DNA of 64,000 bases from Bacteroidales bacterium (GCA_017530365.1 JAFXMK010000007.1:1-64000); one strand, 5' to 3'; positions 19,244 to 29,353 are shown, counted from the first letter of the stretch. The notes: generated from the letters alone by a model not told the origin. A program made the numbers and translations.

Positions 19244-22200
19244 TCATCTGATGACGTTGAGATGCCTGATGCAAGCACCATCGCTTGTGCTGATTCTTAC
19301 TATATATGAACCAGCGGGTAATGATGTCATATCAATGTCGAGCTTGTCGGTGGTGACATCGGTGCCATACACAAGCTGTCCAATAGTGTTGAAAATGGCG
19401 ATTTGAGTCATGCCTTCCGCTTCAACATATACTTTTCCTGAAGTTGGATTCGGGTAAATCTTGGCATCAGCCTCCCATTCGCCAACTTCGGTGGAGTTTC
19501 TTACCAGGATGTTGAAGCTTCCTTCAATGTTGTTGCATTCAGTTAATGGCATGGCCAATAACGTGGCTTCTCCTTTGTAGTTCTGGTTCCAGGTTACTTC
19601 TACCGTTAGACCGTTGTCAGAAGGAACTACGGTGCCAGCCTCTTCTGGAATGATGCTGTAGGTGGCTCTGATATGGTTAGTGACAGTGAATTCTGAAGTC
19701 GGGCTGATACGAGCGTCAATATTTGTGTCGCCACTGATGGCTGGGGCTTCGTTGTTGGGAACCACATCCACGCCGATTGTAATGTCCAAGTCGGTTGAGC
19801 AATCACCACCGCAATTGGGGTTTTCCATGGTAATATTAGTCAGATGGATTTCCGTGCTTTCAGATGGTGTCAGTGTCAAAGTGTAGCTGTTTCCTGTGAT
19901 TTCAAAAGGCTCGATGCCTTCGCCGCTGACGATGTATTTATAGGCTTCAAGGTTGTTGGGATTGCCACCTGAAATGCTGAGTTCAACGCTGACACTCTCG
20001 CCCTGGCATACTTCGTAATAAGATTTGTCAACGAAGAGATTCGGGGCTTCCACGATAGTGAAGCTGAAAGAGTTTTCGAGCTCAATTTCGCACAAGCCAT
20101 TGCTCAGGCTCTCAAAGTTGAATGAATAGTTGCCAGGCTCGAGTGAGACGGTGGGTAGCAGGAAGGGTTCGCCTTCCAACACGGGATATGATTCGCCGTT
20201 GATAACAATCGTCATCTGACCATCGACGAACCCAGAGAACTCGGTGGTAACAGGCATCTCAATGTCTTGTCCTTGACAATATTCGAAGACACATGGCGGC
20301 AAGATGTCCATGGTAAAGCCTGGCGCTGGATTCATCTCAAAGGGATATTCGAGAGAGACCGGGCCGCAACCTTTTGAAGTAGCGGTGGCGGTAAGGGTAA
20401 CCCCGTTGACGATATCTGCTGCGCTCGGAGTGTAGGTGGTGATTGTCTCATTGACGTTTTCAAACACACCGCTTCCTGAAGTGGTCCATCTGAATGAGCT
20501 GTATTCTCCAATAACGTCCACGGCAATAGCTTGTGGTTCGCTAATGGCGCAGTAGTTTTGCTCTGGTAAAGCATACTCGACACTGATAGGGCTAAAGAAA
20601 GATGCGGTCATTTCATCTGTCAAGGTCTCGTCGATTTTATGGGCGGTCAGGGTAAGAATTACACTGCCGTTGGCATGGTCTTGTGACCCAGGAGTATAGA
20701 TGGGATTCATAATGGTTGCATCGTCGAAAGTGCCATCCCCTGCAGTTGTCCATTCCAGCGAGGTGTAGTTGGCGGCAAATCCATTGATTTGTACGGGTTC
20801 ATCCTCACAAACATCCACGTCTAAACCAGCAGAAACACTAAGTCTTTGGTCTCTTGGCAGTGTAACAAAGTCAATCCAGCAACAGTCGCCGCCGCTTGCG
20901 ACACTCGAGTCTTTTGTGTATTTCCATTTGAAGATATGTGTGCCTGCGTTAACAGGATAACGTGCTTTGGTCCAATTGACTTCACCTGACCAATTGCCCA
21001 TTTCTGTATTGTCAATGTAGAAGTGCATCTTGTCCCAACTACCTTCAGATGACACCTTATAAAAGAACGAGATGGAGTCCCGTTCTGCTACTTCGTATGC
21101 AAGCGTCAATACGGTTTCTTGGTTGTTCCCGATGGCTCCGGATTTCAGACAATACTGCCCTTCGTATGGATCGATGTTACATATTGTCCATGGATAAGGC
21201 AAGTCGTTAGTCCAAATAGCGGGATCAATCACTCCTTGCTCAAAGTCTTCGGCGTTTAAGCCAATGATTGAAGTGAAATCCTTTGTGTCCATATAAGCAC
21301 CTGATACAGTATTTAAGGCGTATTCAGCAGCATAACTCATTGGAGCATTTCCAACATACACGTCATATTCTGCATTGATGGTTTCGCCGGCAGTAATGCT
21401 ATTGATGGTTAAGGTGGGATCAGACGTTATTTGCATAAAGACATTATTCAACACGAGGGAAATCTCTGTGACCCTTGAGTTGGCATTGCCTTTGTTTTCA
21501 ACAGGAAAACGGAGTTTGACAAGTTCACCTTGGTCAAGACGACCGTTTCCATTACCTTGCAGTTCGGTAATCGAAACGCCGCCAATCTTGAAGTCTGGTG
21601 CGTAGGCTTTTAAAGTTATTTGGGTCTCGTAGGTGGCGTCACCGCTGGTAATGTTTACAACAAACTCGATGTTGGTCTTGTTTGGCACTTCATCGGAAAT
21701 GGTAAAGCCGAAAGCTGCTTCGAGGTCAATGATTTCATTGGATGCAATGGCGTTGAAATCGATGGTTCCGTTAGTGATGTTGACATATTCTGAAGTCGAG
21801 GTCAAGGTCATGGTGCCGGCAGGGGCCTGGGCGTTTCCGACGTTTTTGAGGTGTATATTCAAGTTGGCTTCGTCACCATAGTTAAGCTGAACAGCGTCAT
21901 TGCCAAGTTCATAGTCGTTGATAATGATGTATGGACCATCGGCGGGAATCACCTCGATATCGGTTTCGTAACGGAGATAGTTTTGTCCTGTAATAGTAAG
22001 TTTGAGTATGGTGGGCGGTTGTTGTGAAGGGATGGTGATGTTTTGAACATTGCCGGTAGCTTGAGCCACGGCAACGATCTGCATGTCTTCGCCCTCGCCC
22101 TTGGTCAAAGCGATCATAGTGCCTTCAGGAGCCGTGATCTGGAAAGTCTGCAGGCCTGCAAGTTGAACGCTCTGATGATTGGCATTCACAGTTTGAGGTA

Positions 22201-24145
22201 CCTGGGTATTAATGCGCAGGAAGGCGTCGCAGTGGGCGGTAAACATGGTGTAGGTGATATCTTTGTTTTGGTTGTTATATGGCCAAGAGCTTTGGGCTAG
22301 GAAGTATTTTCCAGCTACGTTACCGAAAGCAGGCATCCAATTTCCAGTCTGAGGTGCCGCAGGTTGGAAAGGCCCGTATGTAGGCATGAAGTCGCCATCA
22401 AAGAGATCGTAAACTCCCCAAACGTAAGCGTCGTTCACAAAGGAGTAGGAGACATCGGTGGGGCAGAGCAGACCCACGGCACCGGCATTTTGTCCGTTGT
22501 AGGTGCGGCGCATCCACTTCTCAGCAAAGCAGTTGCCGTTGGATCCAGTGTAGTCAAACATGCCTGTCTCACAGTTGATGGACATCACGAAAGGCAACTT
22601 GCTCACGTTGTTCATTTGGTCAATGTGGCTGTTTCGTACTGCTGGTTCCCCCCAGCCTTCTTCCAAACCATGGTCGCGGTGCTGAATCCAGAAAGTACCA
22701 TTGTTTACGGCTTGCACCACCTGTTCGGGTGTGCCTCCTGTCCAGCCGCCCATGTCTGCAGGGGATCCAGGGATGTAATTTTGGCCGTTAGGGCCAAAAT
22801 AGCTCACAGCCATTTGGGTGTTCTGGGCAGTTGACCATACGCTGCCTGGTGTGCCTTGGTAGATGCAGTTGATGCGGTTAGTGTTGTAACCCTTGTTGCG
22901 CATATAACCGCCAAAGACTTCTGAACAGAGTTGGAACCAGCGCTCGGTCTGCCAACCTAAAGCTGTAACGGGGTGGGTATAGAAACTTGGTTCCATGTTC
23001 GGATTGGTGTCGTATTCAATCTGCTTGCCAACGAAAATGGGAAGTTCCGAAGCATTTTGCGCCACTAAACGTGAGAACACCATATCGGGCAAATTGTCAT
23101 TGCCTTGAGCATCAGCATAACGGTTGTCGGTTATGCAATTGCCATACTCTGAGGAGTGAAAGGCTTGCTCTGCGGGTATATATTGATTCATGTTGGTGCC
23201 ATGGTCGCCGAGTAAGCAAACGGCTACAGGTGGGATTTCCCAGGTGTGATAGGCATTGTGGAACCATTGTTTCATGGCATCGGTGGTGGCAGCGGGCATC
23301 TCGTCGAGACGATAGACTTCAGTGAGAATGCCTTGCTTCATTCGCAATTCCTTCAACTGATTGGCGTATGGGGCCCAAGCGTCGTTGTTGGGGGTAATGA
23401 TGAGATACTCTGCACCATCGGCACCGTCGCGGAGCCATTCTTGCATGCGAGCCTCGTAGTCGATGACAGGTAGCTGGTCGTAGTTCATCAGCTCCGCTGC
23501 AAGGATGGGATCCCAATAGGGCGAACGCAAACGGTCTTCGCCGAAGTGACCGTTGCCTCCTTCATAGCTGAGTGAGAGTTCGATGTCGGTATAGACGATC
23601 AAATCCTTGGTGACAGGGTTGTACTGGAAAGGTGAGATGGATACGGTCACAGCGTCCACACCACGGATGTATGTCTTGCTTACTTCAAACGGATTCTCAG
23701 GATAGAAGGCGTTTTTTGAATATACTTTCATGTCTTTCTTATACTCCATGTCGGGTTCTTCGGTTTCCGCTTGTATGCGAAGTGCAGGAGCAATGTTGAC
23801 GTTGTGAAGGATTTCCTTCTCTGCCCTAACGACACTTAAAGAAGCATTGGCACCTTGAGGGATGGCCATCATGCGGCTTTCAACGGGCAAGTTAGGACTG
23901 CCAGCGGTATTGGGGAGGACGATGCCTTTGATGGAAATCTCCGACATTTCTTCGCCACGGTAGTTGAGTTGGCTGAGTGAAAAAGAGCCCAACTCATAAT
24001 TGACGTGCATCCCGTCCCTGGTTTTCTGGGTAAGCGAGAAGCCTTGCTGTCCCTTGACCGGGTAGGTGTAGGTCTGAGCCATGATGGTGCTGGAGGTTAA
24101 AGCCAGGCAGGCTATGGCAAACAGTTGAAGTAATGCTTTTTTCAT
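19244..24145 (-). CDS. Gingipain-like C25 cysteine protease with T9SS sorting domain
   Basis: 1633 residues. The signal peptide ends near TIMAQ. A C25 propeptide-like region spans about 28-225. The catalytic domain (about 245-610) opens with AEYLIITPNNDAWAPY. The catalytic pair is His492 (HRDHGLEEGW) and Cys525 (SINCETGMFDY), 33 residues apart, followed by CFAEKWMRR. This closely matches gingipain geometry. Several Ig-like and sandwich domains follow, including an MAM/cleaved-adhesin-like part near 990-1130. The C-terminal T9SS sorting domain starts at AKIYPNPTSGKVYVEAEG and ends IRHLNVIR. It is probably a secreted, surface-anchored protease. Substrate preference (Arg or Lys) cannot be read from sequence alone. 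It is last in a four-gene operon, 48 bases after the PorT-like gene. Confidence 0.9.
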   Translation of the reverse strand: MKKALLQLFAIACLALTSSTIMAQTYTYPVKGQQGFSLTQKTRDGMHVNYELGSFSLSQLNYRGEEMSEISIKGIVLPNTAGSPNLPVESRMMAIPQGANASLSVVRAEKEILHNVNIAPALRIQAETEEPDMEYKKDMKVYSKNAFYPENPFEVSKTYIRGVDAVTVSISPFQYNPVTKDLIVYTDIELSLSYEGGNGHFGEDRLRSPYWDPILAAELMNYDQLPVIDYEARMQEWLRDGADGAEYLIITPNNDAWAPYANQLKELRMKQGILTEVYRLDEMPAATTDAMKQWFHNAYHTWEIPPVAVCLLGDHGTNMNQYIPAEQAFHSSEYGNCITDNRYADAQGNDNLPDMVFSRLVAQNASELPIFVGKQIEYDTNPNMEPSFYTHPVTALGWQTERWFQLCSEVFGGYMRNKGYNTNRINCIYQGTPGSVWSTAQNTQMAVSYFGPNGQNYIPGSPADMGGWTGGTPEQVVQAVNNGTFWIQHRDHGLEEGWGEPAVRNSHIDQMNNVSKLPFVMSINCETGMFDYTGSNGNCFAEKWMRRTYNGQNAGAVGLLCPTDVSYSFVNDAYVWGVYDLFDGDFMPTYGPFQPAAPQTGNWMPAFGNVAGKYFLAQSSWPYNNQNKDITYTMFTAHCDAFLRINTQVPQTVNANHQSVQLAGLQTFQITAPEGTMIALTKGEGEDMQIVAVAQATGNVQNITIPSQQPPTILKLTITGQNYLRYETDIEVIPADGPYIIINDYELGNDAVQLNYGDEANLNIHLKNVGNAQAPAGTMTLTSTSEYVNITNGTIDFNAIASNEIIDLEAAFGFTISDEVPNKTNIEFVVNITSGDATYETQITLKAYAPDFKIGGVSITELQGNGNGRLDQGELVKLRFPVENKGNANSRVTEISLVLNNVFMQITSDPTLTINSITAGETINAEYDVYVGNAPMSYAAEYALNTVSGAYMDTKDFTSIIGLNAEDFEQGVIDPAIWTNDLPYPWTICNIDPYEGQYCLKSGAIGNNQETVLTLAYEVAERDSISFFYKVSSEGSWDKMHFYIDNTEMGNWSGEVNWTKARYPVNAGTHIFKWKYTKDSSVASGGDCCWIDFVTLPRDQRLSVSAGLDVDVCEDEPVQINGFAANYTSLEWTTAGDGTFDDATIMNPIYTPGSQDHANGSVILTLTAHKIDETLTDEMTASFFSPISVEYALPEQNYCAISEPQAIAVDVIGEYSSFRWTTSGSGVFENVNETITTYTPSAADIVNGVTLTATATSKGCGPVSLEYPFEMNPAPGFTMDILPPCVFEYCQGQDIEMPVTTEFSGFVDGQMTIVINGESYPVLEGEPFLLPTVSLEPGNYSFNFESLSNGLCEIELENSFSFTIVEAPNLFVDKSYYEVCQGESVSVELSISGGNPNNLEAYKYIVSGEGIEPFEITGNSYTLTLTPSESTEIHLTNITMENPNCGGDCSTDLDITIGVDVVPNNEAPAISGDTNIDARISPTSEFTVTNHIRATYSIIPEEAGTVVPSDNGLTVEVTWNQNYKGEATLLAMPLTECNNIEGSFNILVRNSTEVGEWEADAKIYPNPTSGKVYVEAEGMTQIAIFNTIGQLVYGTDVTTDKLDIDMTSLPAGSYIVRISTSDGACIRHLNVIR

Positions 24146-24193
24146 GTTGTTCTGTAACTTGTGTTTATAATATTGTTAATTGTTTCCAGTCGT

Positions 24194-25039
24194 TTATCGC
24201 ACAATGTAGCATGCGTCTTTTAGTATTTTCTTCAGTGGGAAGATAAATGTAATCGTTGTAGCGACATCAGCGTCAAAGCGTTTGTTGTAAAACTCATTTT
24301 CGAGTTGTTGTTCCGTGAAAGAGTTCCGGAAATACCAAGTGGCCAACGCCTCTAACTTGATGAGGAAATAATAGTAATCAGTGTTGATCCTAAATTGTGT
24401 TCCAATTCCCATAGTGGCTCCCACATTGAAGCTTATGTGGTTGGTCGGCACAAAAGGTACGGTGTCGGTTGCGGTAATGACAGGCTTCTTGCGCGGGATG
24501 GAGTCAATAACGGTGTGGATGTTGTTTCCGCCAACGCAATATGAAAACCGTGGGGCTACAAAGATGTATGGCCTGACGATGTCTTTGGGGTTGAAGAAAT
24601 AAAAAGTGACAGGCAAAGCGGCTTCGATGGTGTGATAGTCCGCTTTGAGTTCATAGCGCCGTTGCTTGTATAATAATTGGCCGTTGTTCCAGTCGTATGG
24701 GAATTTTTCGTTGGTGTATTGCATGCTGATACGATGCCTTGCATAGAGGGCATTGATACCAGCCGAGAGGTGCTTGCTGAAGATGGCTTCGAAACTAATA
24801 CCGCCAGTATAACCCCATTGGAACACAGGAGCGTAGTTTTTCAAGAACCAGTCATCGGCCTGCGCTACATCGAAATGATGCCAATGAGTGTAGTTTGGCC
24901 CAGCAGTGACACCAAGGTTGAACATCGCATTGTCCAACTGCTTTCTAGGCGATGACAAAGGCTTCTTGTATTGAGCATTCCCTTCAACGGTTAGCTGAAG
25001 CAGAACGAGAATCAATATGTAACGAAAAACCTTGGGCAT
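24194..25039 (-). CDS. PorT-family outer-membrane beta-barrel protein
   Basis: 281 residues. The signal peptide ends near EGNAQ (about residue 22). FNLGVTAGPNYTHW starts an eight-strand barrel of the OMP_b-brl/PorT type, with alternating aromatic strands throughout (for example GYTGGISFEAIF and HISFNVGATMGIGTQF). PorT itself is required for T9SS function, but the family is broad and this copy lies away from the core por genes. It sits 3 bases after an unknown lipoprotein and just before a secreted C25 protease. A role in export or surface assembly of its neighbours is plausible inference. The barrel assignment is reasonably sure; PorT itself is less so. Confidence 0.65.
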   Translation of the reverse strand: MPKVFRYILILVLLQLTVEGNAQYKKPLSSPRKQLDNAMFNLGVTAGPNYTHWHHFDVAQADDWFLKNYAPVFQWGYTGGISFEAIFSKHLSAGINALYARHRISMQYTNEKFPYDWNNGQLLYKQRRYELKADYHTIEAALPVTFYFFNPKDIVRPYIFVAPRFSYCVGGNNIHTVIDSIPRKKPVITATDTVPFVPTNHISFNVGATMGIGTQFRINTDYYYFLIKLEALATWYFRNSFTEQQLENEFYNKRFDADVATTITFIFPLKKILKDACYIVR

Positions 25040-25042
25040 CTT

Positions 25043-25795
25043 TTAATTGGTGTATTTTGGTGTTGGATCCCAATAGGTAAATGGCATGAAATCTCTATAA
25101 TATATTATAATGTCTCCAATGTTGAGTCCTCCTATACCGGCACTTGTCGGGATGTCATATCCATAGACTTTGAATCCGATGTATAAGTCTTTGATGCCGT
25201 TGGTTGTGACTTCTCCCGAAATGATGAAGGCTTCCTTGGCGCCAACGTCTTGTGGGTGATAACCGGGAACTACTAGGTCTTTCTTTAACTTTTGGAAGAA
25301 ATAAATAGTGAAAAATGGCTTTTCTCCCATGATAAAGACGGAGTCTTGACGGGAAGCTGATTCGATGTAATGGTCATCCGGTCCATTATCATAATTGATG
25401 CTTCTGAAGTTCAATGAGGCAACACCACGGTGTTGTTTGTCAAATAAGAATTGGTAGGTTCCGCGAATCAGTTCGGGCGGTCTATAAGTCGCTGTTGTGT
25501 CAATTTGGTGGTATTTTTTCAATACCAAAGAGTCGTTGCAGAAGCCTAACAATGTGTCAAGGTGTTTATCTGAGGTATCTACAATAAGTTTCGTGAGTTG
25601 TGGAGGGTTGTCTCCAAAATGCAGCAGGGTATCCATGGCATTGATCAGATCGACATGGTCTTCGAATAACGCATGGATGTCTGGGATGGCCTGAACCATA
25701 TAGTCTATGGGCTCCTTGGGTGGCTTGTCGTCCTTTTTGCAGGCAGACGCAGCCAACAGGATGAATGAAAACAATATGAGTGCCTTTCTTGTCAT
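25043..25795 (-). CDS. Unrecognised lipoprotein in T9SS cargo operon
   Basis: 250 residues. The signal peptide ends in AASAC with lipid-accepting Cys19, followed by a KKDDKPPKEP linker. The remainder looks like one globular domain with alternating beta-type segments (for example GTYQFLFDKQHRGVASLNF and FFTIYFFQKLKKDLVVPGY) and no motif I recognise. It starts 5 bases after the big adhesin gene and ends 3 bases before the PorT-like gene, so all are probably translated from one message. No function is proposed beyond a membrane-anchored accessory to its operon partners. Confidence 0.7.
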   Translation of the reverse strand: MTRKALILFSFILLAASACKKDDKPPKEPIDYMVQAIPDIHALFEDHVDLINAMDTLLHFGDNPPQLTKLIVDTSDKHLDTLLGFCNDSLVLKKYHQIDTTATYRPPELIRGTYQFLFDKQHRGVASLNFRSINYDNGPDDHYIESASRQDSVFIMGEKPFFTIYFFQKLKKDLVVPGYHPQDVGAKEAFIISGEVTTNGIKDLYIGFKVYGYDIPTSAGIGGLNIGDIIIYYRDFMPFTYWDPTPKYTN

Positions 25796-25800
25796 GGAAA

Positions 25801-28800
25801 TCAGTTGATGATGACGACTTTTTTGGTGACGCTTCGTTTGCCGTCGGTAATGACGAAGAAATACACTCCATTGACTAATCGCTTCATGGAGTAGTCGTAG
25901 GTCTCGCCAGTCTGTGAAGTGGTGATTTCAAAGCTGTCTTGTAACAATCCTGTGATGCTATACACCTTGATGCTCAATTTGCCTTCCAAGTTCTCGAAAC
26001 GCAACTGCATTTGCCCGCTGTTGGGGTTGGGAGCGATGCTAACCGCGGCAGGGTAAGATTCCTGTTCTTGAACCCCATAGAATGAAGGCTTGAGATAATA
26101 ACGGGTTGAATCCACTCCATCAGGGCTACAGGGGTTGACGGCAATGAAGGTCAGCCAAATGGTGTCCTGAACCCAATCCATGGCATACACATCGCAGGAG
26201 AGGTTGTCATCCGAAGGTTTGATGGGCCATCCCTCTTTAGATATCTTCCATTGGCATTGGCTGTTGATCCAAGAGTTGGTGCCGTGAGGATCCACAACGG
26301 AGTAGGTGTATTTGTTCACATTGAACTCGGTTGCGGTGATGGGATGGTGTGGCCATTCAATACCATTATCGGCACAAACAATCTCGGGCTTTGGAGTGTA
26401 AATCATGTTTTGAATGGTGAGGGTGACAATGCTGTCGCAATGCATCAAAGAATTCTTGCTTTTGATTGATTTGGTATGAGGGCCATTTTCATAATAAGTT
26501 TCGTGTTCTCCGTTATGACCAAAATACCATGTAAAGGAGTTACAAGCGTTTTCAACGATGGTGTCAGCTTCGTGGTCGCTTGTCTTGTACATCTGCAAAT
26601 ACAAGCGATGTTCTTGTTTGCAAGGTCTGCCGTCCTCGTAATGATAGGGCGCCAGATCGTCAAAATGTGATTTGACAAAAGAATGACTTATTGAGCCTTG
26701 AGGTAACTCGAACTCGTAAGGTGTTCCTGAAATCCACCAAGTGTGGCTATCGCAAACAGTGTCATAATAGATCTGTGGTTCAGGAGCTTCCAAGAAATGA
26801 AGATGTAGCGTATAGATACATTCGCAATACTGAGAGGGTAGAGTATCGATATAGGTGCCTTCTTCAGTAAGGGTTTGCCCATTGACGGGCCATGTGTAAG
26901 ATGGGCTGTTGTCAAAAGCGATGTATTGTGTTTCCGAATGCGTGGCATAGTCGTTAATGCGCAACACCAACTTGACGAGGCTGTCACAGCCGTGAATGTC
27001 ATGATCTGTATGGGTGACTTCCACTTCGTGGTCGTAAGGAACGCCGTAGAAATAATAAGGCAGTTGTTCTGGGCAGACAGTCACAGAGTCAAAAGTAACA
27101 CCATTGTCTGGATAAAAGCTGAGGTTAAGCCAAACGGTGCTGTCGCATCCGTGAATGGTCTGTAGATGATGTGGATGTTGTCCGTAGGTGTTGTATGGTG
27201 TGCCATGGAAGGTGTAGCTCTCGCCGGGACAAATTTGTGCATAAGTGGTGTGGGCGTTGCTGTAAGAGGGGTAGTGTCTCAGATGTAATGTAATAGTCTT
27301 GTCGCAGCCTTGGGCTGTTGTAGTCTGATAAGGATAATCACCGATTTCGCTATAATCGGTGCCGTGGAAATTGTAAACGTCACCTGGGCAGATATATTGG
27401 GTTACTTCCTCGAACTCGGGGTGGTTGACAGTGACAGTGGCGGTGCCGCTTAATGTTGTCATGCCATCGCTGGCTGTACATGTATAGGTGGTGGTGCTAG
27501 TTGGTGAGGCGATGGGGTTGGCAATGCGGGGGTTGCTTAAACCTGTTGTCGGTGTCCATGAGTAGGTGAAGTTTCCAGTGCCACCTCCAGCATGGGCATC
27601 AAGTTGGGAGCTGCTGCCTTCGCAGATGGCGATGGGGCTGGCGGATGGTGCCATGGTCATGTTGCTGCCTTCAATATGCACAATCATCTGATCGCTGTCA
27701 GTGCAGTTACCCTGAGGGGATGTGACAGTCAATGTGAATGTCTGTTGTGCAGTGAGGGGCTTGGTTTGGGTGTTTTGGGCGTTGGGGTTGACTACCTTAT
27801 CGGCGGGTTCCCAATGGTAGTTGAAAGAACCTGTGCCACCTGATCCACTTAGGGGTGCGGTGGCACCATAAATGATGGTTTGATCCGTTCCTGCATTGGC
27901 AACTGGTTGAGCTGCCACAGTGACGCTTTGGGTCTTAGTGCTGGTGCAAGCGCCATGGCCCATGCCCACGGTGAGTGTGACGTTTTTGCTTCCAGCAGTA
28001 CTGTAGGTGTGGGATGGGTTTTGTTGCGTCGAAGTCTGGCCATCGCCGAAATCCCAGAGATAGCTTGTAATGGTCTGGCCCGATGGATTGGTGGTGGAGG
28101 TGCTGGTGAACTGTGTGGGTTGGCCTTTACATACCGTGGTGGCGGTAAAGTTGGCCGTGGGTCTGGCATAAACCTGAACTTGAGTCGTGGCGCTACTGGA
28201 TTGGTTACCTACATGGATAGTGCAAGTGTATTCGCCACTCATGGACAAATTGCAATTAGGACGAGTCACAGTCTGTCCGTTGGCAGTCCAGCCGCCTGGC
28301 CCGGACCAACTATAGGAGGCTCCTTGTTGGGCGTTGCCAGTGAGAGTGATTGTTTCACCTATGCAATACGGGCCGTTGTTGTCAACCAAAGGTGGCATGA
28401 TACTGCAGTCGGTTTCGCCATCACCTGAGTATTTTTGGAAAGTGATGTTGCCACTACCTCCAGCCCAGTTAGTAATAAGAAGGATGAAATACTGTCCAAC
28501 TTGTCCGTTTTTAATGTGTGCAAATTCATATGACAGACCGCTATAACTACAGTCATGAAGGTTGCCGGAAGGATAAAAATTTGGACTTGTGGTATTATTA
28601 GGACAATCAGAACAATTTGCAGTTAACTGTCCTGCTTGCCCTGCTGTTGTCGGACATGGTTCAATCTCGTTGCCAAAAGGTCCCCAAAGGGCGAAATCAA
28701 CATCGAATGAAGCCTCAATTTTGATAGTAATGTTGCCTGCAACACCAATTCTCATATAGTACCAGAAAGATTGTTTGGTTGTGGGAGAGCTTCCTAAGCA

Positions 28801-29316
28801 TCCGTAGTTTGGTCCCGCCCATGAAACCCCGCTGTTGAGAGCGGGGAAATTATAAACATTGGTGGTGCAGAATGGTTCCGCGTCCATGCATTGATTGGCG
28901 CGGTCTCCAGTAAGGTCGGAAATAAGGAATCTATAGTAGTCTTTGCTAATATTGCATGCCCATGAGTTAAAGATTTCAGTAAACTCTTCTTTGGGTAACA
29001 AAGAGGCTTCTTTATATTCTGCTTTTAGAGTCGTTCTGAGATAATCAAACTCGGCATAAATCGGGATGTCCTCGTGTTGATTGTTGGGTCTTATGAACAA
29101 TTCGCCGGGATTATCAGTCGGATTACAAAGCCAGATGTCGCTCGTGGCAAGTGCTGATGCTAACTGAACACGTTCTTCCACATTCTCAATCGTAAAAACG
29201 TCGAAAAGGAATCCGTTTTCATAATCCCTGATTTGAACTTCTTGGGCCCAAATCCGTGTAGGAATCACTAGTAAAAACAGGCCAATTACCAAGGTTTTCA
29301 AGAAAAGGTTTTTCAT
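25801..29316 (-). CDS. Large secreted adhesin-like protein with PKD domain and T9SS sorting domain
   Basis: 1171 residues. The signal peptide ends near RIWAQ. An N-terminal beta-rich domain is rich in Cys (residues 110-310). Ig-like domains and a PKD domain follow, the latter with WDFGDG at 421-426. Three roughly 50-residue repeats lie at about 640-790, with the pattern CPG...YxFxGxxY...GCDxxxxLxL. The C-terminal sorting domain begins at SIAPNPNSGQMQLRFENL and ends TKKVVIIN. Such proteins are exported by T9SS and mediate adhesion or gliding (SprB-like repeats). It is the first gene of its operon, with a TATATTTG promoter element 30 bases upstream. The binding target is unknown. Confidence 0.8.
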   Translation of the reverse strand: MKNLFLKTLVIGLFLLVIPTRIWAQEVQIRDYENGFLFDVFTIENVEERVQLASALATSDIWLCNPTDNPGELFIRPNNQHEDIPIYAEFDYLRTTLKAEYKEASLLPKEEFTEIFNSWACNISKDYYRFLISDLTGDRANQCMDAEPFCTTNVYNFPALNSGVSWAGPNYGCLGSSPTTKQSFWYYMRIGVAGNITIKIEASFDVDFALWGPFGNEIEPCPTTAGQAGQLTANCSDCPNNTTSPNFYPSGNLHDCSYSGLSYEFAHIKNGQVGQYFILLITNWAGGSGNITFQKYSGDGETDCSIMPPLVDNNGPYCIGETITLTGNAQQGASYSWSGPGGWTANGQTVTRPNCNLSMSGEYTCTIHVGNQSSSATTQVQVYARPTANFTATTVCKGQPTQFTSTSTTNPSGQTITSYLWDFGDGQTSTQQNPSHTYSTAGSKNVTLTVGMGHGACTSTKTQSVTVAAQPVANAGTDQTIIYGATAPLSGSGGTGSFNYHWEPADKVVNPNAQNTQTKPLTAQQTFTLTVTSPQGNCTDSDQMIVHIEGSNMTMAPSASPIAICEGSSSQLDAHAGGGTGNFTYSWTPTTGLSNPRIANPIASPTSTTTYTCTASDGMTTLSGTATVTVNHPEFEEVTQYICPGDVYNFHGTDYSEIGDYPYQTTTAQGCDKTITLHLRHYPSYSNAHTTYAQICPGESYTFHGTPYNTYGQHPHHLQTIHGCDSTVWLNLSFYPDNGVTFDSVTVCPEQLPYYFYGVPYDHEVEVTHTDHDIHGCDSLVKLVLRINDYATHSETQYIAFDNSPSYTWPVNGQTLTEEGTYIDTLPSQYCECIYTLHLHFLEAPEPQIYYDTVCDSHTWWISGTPYEFELPQGSISHSFVKSHFDDLAPYHYEDGRPCKQEHRLYLQMYKTSDHEADTIVENACNSFTWYFGHNGEHETYYENGPHTKSIKSKNSLMHCDSIVTLTIQNMIYTPKPEIVCADNGIEWPHHPITATEFNVNKYTYSVVDPHGTNSWINSQCQWKISKEGWPIKPSDDNLSCDVYAMDWVQDTIWLTFIAVNPCSPDGVDSTRYYLKPSFYGVQEQESYPAAVSIAPNPNSGQMQLRFENLEGKLSIKVYSITGLLQDSFEITTSQTGETYDYSMKRLVNGVYFFVITDGKRSVTKKVVIIN

Positions 29317-29345
29317 CTTTTTCTTATTTTTGATAGTATAAACTG

Positions 29346-29353
29346 CAAATATA
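29346..29353 (-). promoter_or_regulatory. Promoter -7 element for the T9SS cargo operon
   Basis: The minus strand reads TATATTTG, a TAnnTTTG match, 30 bases upstream of the ATG at 29316. The region is very AT-rich and no clear -33 element is seen. It probably drives all four genes down to 19244. Confidence 0.6.

Noticed and set aside
11440-29300. CRISPR-like or mobile-element repeats within the large T9SS genes
   Set aside because: The repeats are protein-level domain repeats, diverged at DNA level, with no evenly spaced identical direct repeats, no terminal inverted repeats and no transposase.
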